The translations under genes were made by a program, and so were the position numbers. The notes under the pieces are model-generated. The model worked only from the letters and a program-made list of their open reading frames with translations, had not been told where the DNA came from and did not search any database. Of a stretch of 7,927 nt of DNA, positions 1-7,613 are shown one piece after another (position 1 is the stretch's first letter; each line of letters opens with the position of its first letter). The stretch covers positions 1 to 7,927 of the forward strand of contig JAMCZD010000197.1 of the NCBI GenBank assembly GCA_023473405.1, written 5' to 3'. This DNA comes from Candidatus Omnitrophota bacterium (GTDB taxonomy: Bacteria > Verrucomicrobiota > Verrucomicrobiia > Limisphaerales > UBA1319).

Positions 1-1575
1 GTTGCACACACCGAGATGAACACTCTCGAGAACTGGGGCCTGTTCAGTCCTCAAGCCGAGGCCCATCTGGAGAGTGTCATGGGGCTTCAGACCTACGATT
101 CGATTCGCGCCTTGGACTTTCTAATCGGGCTGCCGGATATTGATCCGGATCGTTTGGCGGTAACGGGCGCCAGCGGTGGCGGGACCCAGACATTCATCCT
201 GGCGGCCATTGATCCCCGATTGGCGGTGGCATTCCCGGCGGTGATGGTCTCCACCGCAATGCAAGGCGGGTGCACCTGCGAGAATGCCTCACTCTTGCGG
301 GTGGACACCGGCAACGTTGAGTTCGCGGCCCTGTTCGCCCCCAAGCCGCTCGGGATGACCGCCGCGGACGACTGGACCAAGGAGATGCCCACCAAGGGCT
401 TTCCGGAGTTGAAGCAGCACTACCAGATGCTCGGAGCCCCGGACAACGTCATGCTCAAGGCCTTGCTTCACTTCGGGCACAATTATAATTACGTGAGCCG
501 CGCCGCGATGTATAGTTGGTTGAATAAGCAACTCAAGCTCGGCTGCAAAGAACCCATCGTCGAAGAGTATTACCAGAGGCTTACCATCCCCGAAATGTCC
601 GTCTGGGATGACCAACACCCAAAACCGTCGGGCGGACCCGAGTTCGAACGCGGGCTCCTCCGCTGGATCGCCGACGACTCCGCCCGGCAGGTGACCGCGG
701 CGCGCGATTCACTGGACCACTACCGCGAGTTGGTCGGCGGCGCGGTAGAAGTATTGATCGGACGCAACTTGGCTGAGGCGGGCGAAGTCGAGTATGCTCG
801 AACTGCGGAAACCGATTGCGGCGGGTACCGCGCCTGTGTGGGGCTTCTCCGCAATAAATTGCATCGAGAGGAATTGCCGTTGATTGTGCTCCGTCCGAAA
901 CAACCTACAGGTCAAATTGTTATTTGGATCGATGAATCGGGTAAAGCCGGACTCTATTCCGACGTCGATAGCTCTTGTCCTAAGCTGAAGCCGGGCATTC
1001 AAAGGTTGATCGATGCCGGCGCCGCCGTAATCGGCGTTGACCTTCTCTATCAAGGCGAGTTCCTAAAGGATGGCAAATCCGTCACCCAGACCCGGCGCGT
1101 AAATAATCCACGCGAATCGGCCGCCTATACCTTTGGCTACAACCGCGCCCTGTTCGCCCAACAAGTTGACGATATCTTGACAGTAATTTCCTTCGCGAAG
1201 AATCAGGAACCCGGCCTTAAGACGCTCGACCTGATCGGGCTGGGAGCGGCGGGTCCATGGGTGGCCGCGGCTCGAGCTCAAGCCCCCGGGGCGGTGGACC
1301 TTGCCGTTGTCGACACCGGCGGCTTCCGGTTCGGCAGTGTCCTGGATTTGCGGGATGTGAGCTTCCTGCCCGGCGGTGCCAAGTATGACGATCTGCCTGG
1401 TATGCTCGCCTTGGGCGCACCGGGAAAGCTGTGGCTCGCGGGAGAAGGAAAACAAGTGCCTGAAGTAGTGCGGCGTATTTACGATTTGGCTCGCGCCAGC
1501 TCCAACCTGACCGTATTTGACGGTAGCCCAGCCGAGATTCACCAGGCTGCAATAAACCAATTGATGGATTTCTAA
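1..1575 (+). CDS. Acetylxylan-esterase-like alpha/beta hydrolase, two-domain, 5' partial
   Basis: The frame is open from base 1 (V-A-H-T-E before the first Met at 16), so the true start and any signal peptide lie upstream. Numbered from Met16, the first hydrolase domain covers about 1-185. Its nucleophile motif is GASGGGTQ with Ser53 (bases 172-174), the likely acid is Asp118 or Asp119 in TAADDW, and the likely catalytic His is His155 in HFGHNYN. A CTC motif (Cys86, Cys88) follows the nucleophile. This set of motifs is what I know from long acetylxylan-esterase-like proteins of Planctomycetes and Verrucomicrobia, expected to remove ester groups from polysaccharide or a similar substrate. A second hydrolase-like fold spans about 285-519. 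Its nucleophile-elbow equivalent reads GLGAAG (408-413), without Ser, so this half is probably structural. Roughly 150-200 N-terminal residues seem to be missing. The stop is TAA at 1573. The substrate is inferred, not shown; a broader dienelactone-hydrolase-like esterase is the alternative. Confidence 0.85.
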   Translation, partial: VAHTEMNTLENWGLFSPQAEAHLESVMGLQTYDSIRALDFLIGLPDIDPDRLAVTGASGGGTQTFILAAIDPRLAVAFPAVMVSTAMQGGCTCENASLLRVDTGNVEFAALFAPKPLGMTAADDWTKEMPTKGFPELKQHYQMLGAPDNVMLKALLHFGHNYNYVSRAAMYSWLNKQLKLGCKEPIVEEYYQRLTIPEMSVWDDQHPKPSGGPEFERGLLRWIADDSARQVTAARDSLDHYRELVGGAVEVLIGRNLAEAGEVEYARTAETDCGGYRACVGLLRNKLHREELPLIVLRPKQPTGQIVIWIDESGKAGLYSDVDSSCPKLKPGIQRLIDAGAAVIGVDLLYQGEFLKDGKSVTQTRRVNNPRESAAYTFGYNRALFAQQVDDILTVISFAKNQEPGLKTLDLIGLGAAGPWVAAARAQAPGAVDLAVVDTGGFRFGSVLDLRDVSFLPGGAKYDDLPGMLALGAPGKLWLAGEGKQVPEVVRRIYDLARASSNLTVFDGSPAEIHQAAINQLMDF

Positions 1576-1754
1576 ACCAAAGCGCCGTTGCCGCTTCGCT
1601 CTGCCAAGCCTGCCACGCGCACTCACGCACCTTTCACGCTTGCACCGCCGGTGGCCTTGCCATACAAGTCCATCCATGAAATATCAAAATGCTCGCGTAT
1701 CGGCCCTGGGTGTCGGCATCTTTCAAGGGCTGTTATCCTGAAGCTACACTTCGT
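1576..1754 (+). other. Spacer between esterase and next gene
   Basis: These 179 bases hold no convincing gene. The first part is rich in GCC/GCG and contains the short palindrome CACCGCCGGTG at 1643-1653, whose centre is too tight to fold as a hairpin. No hairpin followed by a T tract is visible, so there is no sign of a terminator after the esterase. An in-frame ATG at 1689 extends the downstream gene, but the 22 extra residues look like untranslated leader. Confidence 0.5.
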
Positions 1755-4187
1755 ATGATGCGCCATTATCTTCATATACTGATTGGTATCAGCATCGGTC
1801 TGGCCGCATTGGCAGTTCAGGCAGCACGACTGACCCTTGCCACCGACCATCTCTTTCTCGAACTGAACGATCAGGGATCGCTGGTGAAGCTCGTGGACCG
1901 TCAGTCGGGAACCAATTATCTCGCGGTGGGTCAACCCGCTTCATTGCTGACTGTGCGCACTTCCCACGGGCTGAGTATCCCCGACGCCATGCAGTGGAAC
2001 GAAGCCAAAGGCAACTTGACCCTGCGTTATGACAAGCCGGGCGTGACTGTTACGCTACGATCCGAAGCAAAGCCCACCCACTTGGTGTTTGAACTAACGT
2101 CGGTCGAGCCGGCTGGCAAGGTCGACCTGGTGATTTGGGGGCCTTACCCAACAACGATTGGGGCCATTGTGGGCGAAACCGTTGGCGTGGTGCGCAATCG
2201 CCAGTTCGCGATAGGCATTCAGTCTCTTAATCCCAAGACCCTCGGTGGCTACCCGAGCAACGAGGATGACATCATGCCATCGTACAACTCGTTTGCCGGA
2301 TCGGATTTCTCAGATGTGGCTCCGGCACAACGGGACCAGGAGTTGTTCCGAGGCGATACCGCCAAGCCGACGTCGTTCGGCAGCGTTTTGCAGGCCTATT
2401 GCCGGGACCGGCATCGAGACCGGGTCATTGCCAACTGGGGTTTTACTCATTTTTTGGCCCCGGCTTACAACGATGGCGGCGTGGTCGGGAGCCGGATTGC
2501 CCTCTTTGGTTGCCCGACGTCCGAAGCGCTCGAGACCATTGGAAAAATCGAGGTTGCGGAAGGGCTGCCGCATCCGATCATAGACGGTGTCTGGGGCAAG
2601 GTATCACCCGAGGCGACGGCATCATATCTGATTATTGGCTTTAGCGAGGCGAATCTGGATGGGGCGATCGATCTGACCCTCGAGGCGGGCTTGCATTACC
2701 TCTACCATGACGGGCCGTTCAGCACGTGGGGCCATTTTCAGCTTCATGCCAACCAGTTCCCCCACGGCTGGTCCAGTTTAAAACGTTGCGTCGAACGGGC
2801 GGAAAAGAGAGGGGTGCGGCTGGGCGTTCATACCTTGTCAAATTTCATCACGCCCAACGATCCCTATGTGACGCCCATCCCCGATCCGCGCCTGGCAGAG
2901 ATCGGCGCCAGCGAAAGCACCGCGGACATCGATTCGAAGCAGACGGAAATACCGGTCAAGGACCCGGTCTGGTTCAGCCAGATGAACAGGACCACGCTCA
3001 AGACGGTCATGGTGGCAACGGAATTGGCCCAGGGCGGTGGTCTTTCGGAGTCGGCGCCTTGGCGGTTGCTCGATTGTCAGCGGGGCGCCTGGGGGACCAG
3101 CGCGTCGGCCCATGCGCGAGGAGAGAAGATCGCGATGTTGTTGGACCATCCCTACCGGGTGTTTCTCACCGACGCCAGTCTTTCGCAGGAAGTGGCGCGG
3201 CGCATTGCCGATCTGTTCAATGAAACGGGGTTGTTGCAGATTTCCTTCGACGGTCTCGAAGGCAACTGGTCAACCGGCATGGGCCAGTATGGGCGCACCT
3301 TGTTTACCAAGGCATGGTTCGATCATCTCTCGCCGGCGCTGCAAGGGCGCGTCATCAATGATGCAAGCAATCCCGGCCATTTCAACTGGCACATCTACAC
3401 GCGCATGAATTGGGGCGAGCCCTGGTATGCCGGTTTCCGCGAAAGCCAGACTCAATACCGGCTTAAGAACCAGAATTATTACTCGCGGAACTTGATGCCC
3501 CATATGCTCGGCTGGTTCCAAATGAGCGCCGAAACCAGCCTGGAAGATGTCCAATGGCTGCTGGCGCGCGCCGCCGGATTCGACGCCGGATTTTGCCTCG
3601 TAACCAGTCCGGGTACGGTCCGGCAAAACGGCCTCGGCGATGCTATCTTGAGGTCCATCAAAGAATGGGAAACGGCGCGGATGTCCGGGGCGTTCCCGGC
3701 GGAGATGAAAGCGGCGCTGCAAGACATCCATCGCGAATTCGTTTTGCAACCGGACGGTGAAAAGGCATGGGACGTATCGCCGGTCTATTCCTTCAGGCTT
3801 ACTAACAAGCGCCAGGAACAACCCGGCATGCCGACCGCCGCCACCGGTGAATTGGAAAATCCGTATGCGGCCCAGCCCCTGCAATTTATCCTGCAAATTG
3901 CCGACAAAGCGGAAGCCGACCGGGTGTTCATCGAGATCGGCGGAAAGGAAGCGCTGGCCTTGGCGAGTCCCATTGCGGATGGGCAAATCGTGAAATACAC
4001 CGGAGGCGAGACCGCGGTTAAGTATGATAAGCATTGGAACCGATTGGGAACCTTGCCGGTCGCGATGAACCGCTTCGAGATTCCGAGCGGCAAGAGCAAG
4101 GTCAGCATCGGTTGTCATTTCACCCAGGGCGACAAGTCTTCGCTCAAGTGCGAGTTCAGAACCATCGGACCGCCTAAAAGGATATAA
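1755..4187 (+). CDS. Secreted glycoside-hydrolase-like protein of unassigned family
   Basis: An 810-residue protein. I place the start at ATG 1755 (1758 also possible) rather than ATG 1689. From 1755 a normal signal peptide appears: basic MMRHY, a hydrophobic core at residues 7-20, and a cleavage site after AVQA (23). The longer form would bury it behind 22 polar residues. Neither start has a clear Shine-Dalgarno. Residues about 25-270 look like a beta-sandwich (LFLELNDQGSLVKLVDRQSG is typical of the opening of such domains). Residues about 275-680 look like a TIM barrel, with motifs YHDGPFSTWGHF (317-328), QISFDGLEGNW (495-505), INDASNPGHFNWH (534-546) and MNWGEPW (551-557). Asp499 and Glu502 are the best catalytic candidates, with Asp319, Asp536 and Glu555 next. 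Residues about 700-806 form a C-terminal beta-rich domain. I do not recognise a named GH family; a polysaccharide-cleaving role is inferred from the fold pattern, secretion and neighbours. A lyase or a non-catalytic protein is possible. Confidence 0.75.
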   Translation: MMRHYLHILIGISIGLAALAVQAARLTLATDHLFLELNDQGSLVKLVDRQSGTNYLAVGQPASLLTVRTSHGLSIPDAMQWNEAKGNLTLRYDKPGVTVTLRSEAKPTHLVFELTSVEPAGKVDLVIWGPYPTTIGAIVGETVGVVRNRQFAIGIQSLNPKTLGGYPSNEDDIMPSYNSFAGSDFSDVAPAQRDQELFRGDTAKPTSFGSVLQAYCRDRHRDRVIANWGFTHFLAPAYNDGGVVGSRIALFGCPTSEALETIGKIEVAEGLPHPIIDGVWGKVSPEATASYLIIGFSEANLDGAIDLTLEAGLHYLYHDGPFSTWGHFQLHANQFPHGWSSLKRCVERAEKRGVRLGVHTLSNFITPNDPYVTPIPDPRLAEIGASESTADIDSKQTEIPVKDPVWFSQMNRTTLKTVMVATELAQGGGLSESAPWRLLDCQRGAWGTSASAHARGEKIAMLLDHPYRVFLTDASLSQEVARRIADLFNETGLLQISFDGLEGNWSTGMGQYGRTLFTKAWFDHLSPALQGRVINDASNPGHFNWHIYTRMNWGEPWYAGFRESQTQYRLKNQNYYSRNLMPHMLGWFQMSAETSLEDVQWLLARAAGFDAGFCLVTSPGTVRQNGLGDAILRSIKEWETARMSGAFPAEMKAALQDIHREFVLQPDGEKAWDVSPVYSFRLTNKRQEQPGMPTAATGELENPYAAQPLQFILQIADKAEADRVFIEIGGKEALALASPIADGQIVKYTGGETAVKYDKHWNRLGTLPVAMNRFEIPSGKSKVSIGCHFTQGDKSSLKCEFRTIGPPKRI

Positions 4188-4222
4188 AAGCCTTGGTTTC
4201 CGATTCTGCCACGCCGGACCGT

Positions 4223-4332
4223 GGGGCAGACCTCCGGTCTGACAGTTAGCCGAACCTCCGGTGCAGAGTCTCGATGCCATTATCGGCGCGGAGCCAGAGG
4301 CCCCGTGAACCGCCAGACCGGAGGTTTGCCCC
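4223..4332 (+). repeat. Imperfect inverted repeat with three ACCTCCGGT motifs
   Basis: The left arm at 4223-4241 and the right arm at 4314-4332 are reverse complements at 18 of 19 positions, and in RNA the one mismatch (4229/4326) becomes a G-U pair. With further G-U pairs the stem could reach 4220/4335. Each arm is also a small hairpin on its own: 4227-4241 has a perfect 6-bp stem with a TCC loop, and 4314-4328 a 6-bp stem with one G-U pair and a GGA loop. A third core, ACCTCCGGT at 4254-4262, repeats 4230-4238 directly, and GCCAGAGGCCCCGTG at 4293-4307 is a shortened relative of the right arm. There is no T tract and the loop is 72 nt, so it does not look like an intrinsic terminator. It could be a REP-like dispersed palindrome or an RNA regulatory structure. 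Confidence 0.7.
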
Positions 4333-4374
4333 GTGCCTGAAGCGTTATCATCGGAGTTTATATGGAAGCATTAG
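4333..4374 (+). CDS. Possible 13-residue leader peptide overlapping the next start
   Basis: A GTG at 4333 sits seven bases after a perfect GGAGGT (4320-4325), the ideal ribosome-binding spacing. It opens a 13-codon frame (MPEALSSEFIWKH) ending at TAG 4372-4374, ten bases beyond the start of the ATG at 4362 and in a different frame. The GGAGGT lies in the right arm of the inverted repeat, so pairing with either upstream ACCTCC would cover it. If translated, ribosomes would finish right at the start of the LamG protein gene, which would allow coupling. The peptide has no recognisable regulatory content such as a run of one amino acid. A chance frame inside a repeat is the more cautious reading. 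Confidence 0.2.
   Translation: MPEALSSEFIWKH
4353..4356 (+). promoter_or_regulatory. Ribosome-binding site GGAG for the LamG protein gene
   Basis: GGAG lies five bases before ATG 4362 and supports that start, which also gives a proper signal peptide. It is the only clear Shine-Dalgarno directly in front of a large gene in this window; the starts at 1755 and 7614 have none. Confidence 0.6.
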
Positions 4375-7300
4375 TTAACAGTAATAATTTGCCAGGCCGT
4401 AGCAGGTCTTGTTACCGCCTCGGCCTCATCGCTTTAGTGCTGATCGGTTGGACCGCCCAGGCTCGAGCCAAAGTGGACATTATTGCCGACTACCGCCTGG
4501 GAGCCAGCACGCCGCAGGTAACTTACACTGGCGGGCCGGAGACGATGGCGGACTCCACTGGCAACAACCACCAGTTGAAACGCGAAGGTAACCCGCGTTT
4601 CGTCGCCTCAGCGCCCGTAGTTCCCTCCGCGAAAGGTGCGGGTGCGCTCGAGTTCGACGGGAAGAGCGATGCCTATGTTCGCACCGGCGCCTTGTTTGAT
4701 GGTACCGATTGCTTTGGGATCGAGGTCTGGGTCAGCGCCGGCGAAGCATCGGTCCAGGGTCTCAAAGGCGTTGTGGCCAATGGCAACGGCGCGCGCGGTT
4801 ACGTGCTGGGACAGAGCGGTAGCCGCTGGGTGGCCTTCGTCGGTTGCGTCGGCGCGTTTGATGCCGGACCGGTCACCCCTGGCAAATGGACACACCTGGC
4901 GCTGGTCAATGATGGAAACGATTTGGCGGTCTATCGGGATGGCGAGAAGATTCGCTCGGTCTCGCCCACACCGGCGATCGAGCCCGTCTTCCGAATCGGC
5001 ACGGCGGGACTGCCCGAAGAACACTTCAAGGGCCTGATCCATTGCGTGCGCGTTTTCACTTTCGCCCCGGGCGGGTTTGAGCCGGACCACGATTTCCTTC
5101 TTGACAACGAGCTTCGGCAAAAAGCGGCTCAGCAGGACCGGGTCGAGCAGGCAGCCTTCATCCGCCGCTTGTGCCAGGCTCAGCCGGGGGTGTTGGTGGT
5201 CAAGAAGCTGAATCCCCAAGCGGCACCGGGCGACTGGCTGATCGCTCAAGCCGATCAACCGGCTCAGCTCGAAGTCGAGCCCGCAGCAGACGGGCAATCG
5301 GCCCGGCTCGCGCTTTGCAACGGGCTGATCAGCCGGTCCTTCTATGCCGGCCGCAACCTGGCTTGCTTCAGTTACCGCAATTTACGGAACCGGGCTGAGT
5401 TCATCCGGGCGGTCAAGCCGGAGATGCGCATCAAGCTGGACGGTGTCTGGTACGAAGTGGGCGGTCTGATCGGCCAACCGGAGCGGGCCTACCTGGTCGA
5501 ATCTTGGCTCAAGGACATGAAGAGTTCACCCAACCAATTCCGGTTCACCGGCTTTACCACCGCACGGCCCATCGAGCGCTATCCCTGGAAACCCAAGTTC
5601 AACGCGCCTAATGTGCCCTGGCCACCCAAAGGCCTGCGTGTATCCATGCATTACGCGCCCCCGGAGGCGCTGGCTTCACGTTACGGGAACCTCAAATTGA
5701 CCGTGCACTACGAAATGTATGAAGGCCTGCCCGTGCTTTCCAAATCGTTCACGCTCGAGAACGATGACGGTGAGCCCGTCTTGGTGGATGAGATCGAGAC
5801 GGAGATACTGGCCGTGCCGCAGGACCAGATAGAGAACATCCATGCGGAAAGCAATTACTCCTTCCACATCGTCAACCATTCTCCCGACGATTGCCATGCC
5901 TCCGGCGCACATTCCAAGGCCATCAATTGGGATACCCCGCTTTACCTGGCTGGCCGGACCACGACCGATTGGCGGGTGGACCCAGAGCTCGATTCCTGGG
6001 CCCATCCGACGGCCATCGAGGACAAGTTCCTTGGACATACCTTCCGCAACCTGATGGTCAGCCGCATCCCGGTCGGACCGGCGAAGCTCGTCCCTCCTGG
6101 CCGGAGTTTCGAGTCACACATCACTTTCGAATTGCTTCAGGATAGCAGCGACCGCGAACGGCGTTCACTCGGTGTGCGCCGGATGTATCGTGCGCTCTGC
6201 CCGCAGGTCAGTGAAAGCCTGTTGACTGCCGGTTCTCCTTCTCACGACCCAACCGTGATCAAAAACCTGATCGACCAGATGGGCGAGTTGGGTTTCGAGG
6301 GCTACTGCGTCACCTGTTGGCCGGGGATCAGCTATGAAAACCTCGAGCCGGCCTACGTGGCGAAATGGAAGGCGATGGCCGACTATGCCAAGACCAGGGG
6401 GATCATCATGAGCGGATACGAATTGATGGTTGCCTCCCGCGGACGCGGCGCCGAGGTGGACTGCATCGATCCGGCCACCGGCAAGCCCGGCAGCCCTTTC
6501 GGCCAATCGGTCTGCCTGGGAACCAAGTGGGCAGACGACTTTTTCAGCCGGGTCTGGCGGTTTATAGACCAGACCGGTTTCATGGGCATCGCCGTGGACG
6601 GCCCCTATCATGGCTGTCCTTGCGCCTCGACGGTTCACAAATACCACCGCGGCCTGGCTGATTCGCAATGGGCACAATGGCAATGCCAGACGAAGATGTT
6701 CGCCGAAGAACAGCGACGCGGCATGTTTGCACCCGCCCCCGACTGGTATATTTGGAACGGGGCATCCTGCACCAGCCTGGGTTACCGCGAAGCCAGCGCC
6801 AACCTGCCGCGCGAGCTAGGCCTGCTCCTCTACCGGCAGTACATCTATGACGGGACGTGGTTCAAACCGCCCACTATGGGCGGCATGGGCATCGGCCTGA
6901 TCGGCACTTACACTGATGACCCGCGAGCCATGCTCGAACCGCTCGACAAGAACCTCGAGTGGTACGAGTTGAATATTGTCCAACTGCTCGGTTCAGGCTG
7001 CCAGGCGAACTTCCGCGCCAACCGGCTCTACGACACCGAACGAACCCGGCTCATGGTCCGCAAATGGATCAGTTGGTACAAAAAGTACCGCCCGATTCTC
7101 AGCTCCGATATTATCCATGTCCAACGGCCCGATGGCCGCGACATGGATTGCATCTTCCACGTCAACCCCGCGCTCGAACAGAAGGGCCTGGCCCTGTTTT
7201 TCAATCCCCTCGACGAATCCATAACCCGCAAGATGCGTCTGCCCCTCTACTACACGGGCCTGAGCGATACCGTCCTGGTCCGCGAGCAAGAGAAAGACGA

Positions 7301-7418
7301 GGCCAAGCTTTACAAACTGAACCGGGATTACAGTGTTGAATTCGAGGTCACACTCCCTCCACGCGGAGTGACCTGGTTCGTGCTCACCGACAGCGCGCAG
7401 AATCCATCCCGCCAATAG
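4362..7418 (+). CDS. Secreted LamG-domain protein with alpha-galactosidase-like (clan GH-D-like) architecture
   Basis: A 1018-residue protein beginning with a signal peptide: Arg-containing N-region, hydrophobic core at 20-31, likely cleavage after ARA (36). Residues about 38-236 are a LamG/concanavalin-like jelly roll, shown by ALEFDGKSDAYV (95-106), FGIEVWVS (118-125), GKWTHLALVND (174-184) and LAVYRDGEKI (188-197); this usually binds carbohydrate. Residues about 310-600 look like a large beta-sandwich, about 620-910 a TIM barrel, and about 915-1010 a C-terminal beta-sandwich ending LPPRGVTWFVL. That order matches GH36-type alpha-galactosidases. The best nucleophile candidate is Asp746 in GIAVDGPYHG (bases 6597-6599), at the end of a probable barrel strand, and TYTDDPRAM (849-857) could carry the acid/base Asp. 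The loop GCPCAS (751-756) has two close Cys, perhaps a disulfide. It is probably an exported glycosidase acting with the two genes upstream. Exact family and substrate are not visible, and clan membership is inferred. Confidence 0.75.
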   Translation: MEALVNSNNLPGRSRSCYRLGLIALVLIGWTAQARAKVDIIADYRLGASTPQVTYTGGPETMADSTGNNHQLKREGNPRFVASAPVVPSAKGAGALEFDGKSDAYVRTGALFDGTDCFGIEVWVSAGEASVQGLKGVVANGNGARGYVLGQSGSRWVAFVGCVGAFDAGPVTPGKWTHLALVNDGNDLAVYRDGEKIRSVSPTPAIEPVFRIGTAGLPEEHFKGLIHCVRVFTFAPGGFEPDHDFLLDNELRQKAAQQDRVEQAAFIRRLCQAQPGVLVVKKLNPQAAPGDWLIAQADQPAQLEVEPAADGQSARLALCNGLISRSFYAGRNLACFSYRNLRNRAEFIRAVKPEMRIKLDGVWYEVGGLIGQPERAYLVESWLKDMKSSPNQFRFTGFTTARPIERYPWKPKFNAPNVPWPPKGLRVSMHYAPPEALASRYGNLKLTVHYEMYEGLPVLSKSFTLENDDGEPVLVDEIETEILAVPQDQIENIHAESNYSFHIVNHSPDDCHASGAHSKAINWDTPLYLAGRTTTDWRVDPELDSWAHPTAIEDKFLGHTFRNLMVSRIPVGPAKLVPPGRSFESHITFELLQDSSDRERRSLGVRRMYRALCPQVSESLLTAGSPSHDPTVIKNLIDQMGELGFEGYCVTCWPGISYENLEPAYVAKWKAMADYAKTRGIIMSGYELMVASRGRGAEVDCIDPATGKPGSPFGQSVCLGTKWADDFFSRVWRFIDQTGFMGIAVDGPYHGCPCASTVHKYHRGLADSQWAQWQCQTKMFAEEQRRGMFAPAPDWYIWNGASCTSLGYREASANLPRELGLLLYRQYIYDGTWFKPPTMGGMGIGLIGTYTDDPRAMLEPLDKNLEWYELNIVQLLGSGCQANFRANRLYDTERTRLMVRKWISWYKKYRPILSSDIIHVQRPDGRDMDCIFHVNPALEQKGLALFFNPLDESITRKMRLPLYYTGLSDTVLVREQEKDEAKLYKLNRDYSVEFEVTLPPRGVTWFVLTDSAQNPSRQ

Positions 7419-7613
7419 GTGAACATTTTTTCGTCCTTGCGGGAAAGCTTACAAACTCAGAACTTGGGGAAAAGCCATAGTATAAGTCGCATTTGTCGCA
7501 GGTTTATCGCCCTTTTTTCGATGAACCGAAAATCACATCGAGGCAGCTATACATGCGCCCGGCGCGCAATTCCATCGTGACATTCGGTCCGGTTCACATT
7601 TAAATCGCTATCC
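7419..7613 (+). other. Spacer before the dehydrogenase gene
   Basis: These 195 bases are more AT-rich than the genes around them. They contain T tracts at 7426-7431 and 7513-7518, a GTCGCA-TTT-GTCGCA direct repeat at 7486-7500, and a 6-bp inverted repeat TCGATG/CATCGA (7518-7523 and 7536-7541) with a 12-nt loop. The first T tract follows only a weak 5-bp pairing (TCACC near 7384 with GGTGA at 7418-7422, loop about 29 nt), too poor to call a terminator. TATAAG at 7481 has no -35 partner at normal spacing. A promoter for the next gene is expected here, because gene function changes, but I cannot place it. Confidence 0.4.

Noticed and set aside
1063..1677. A 204-codon minus-strand frame across the end of the esterase.
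   Set aside because: No motif or family resemblance, and it runs antisense through conserved esterase coding sequence.
1657..1687. Possible sigma70-type promoter, TTGCCA with TATCAA.
   Set aside because: The spacing is 19 bases and both boxes are poor matches; such pairs are expected by chance.
1689..1754. Upstream ATG giving a 22-residue longer second protein.
   Set aside because: No ribosome-binding site, and it would place the signal peptide core far from the N-terminus; the ATG at 1755 gives a normal signal peptide.
3270..4280. A 336-codon open frame on the minus strand opposite the second gene.
   Set aside because: It lies antisense to a well-supported secreted protein, has no recognisable domain, is rich in Arg/Gly/Pro as expected from a GC-rich shadow frame, and has no upstream start signals.
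4608..5297. A 229-codon minus-strand frame opposite the LamG region.
   Set aside because: The plus strand encodes a clear LamG domain here; the minus frame has no recognisable content.
7381..7431. Rho-independent terminator after the LamG gene (weak stem plus six T).
   Set aside because: The stem is about five pairs with a loop near 30 nt, partly inside the coding region; not stable enough.
7464..7486. TTGGGG and TATAAG as a promoter for the dehydrogenase gene.
   Set aside because: The gap is only 11 bases, and no -35-like sequence occurs at 16-18 bases from TATAAG.
7486..7500. GTCGCA direct repeat as an operator.
   Set aside because: Two six-base copies with a three-base gap are too short to support a protein-binding site without comparison.
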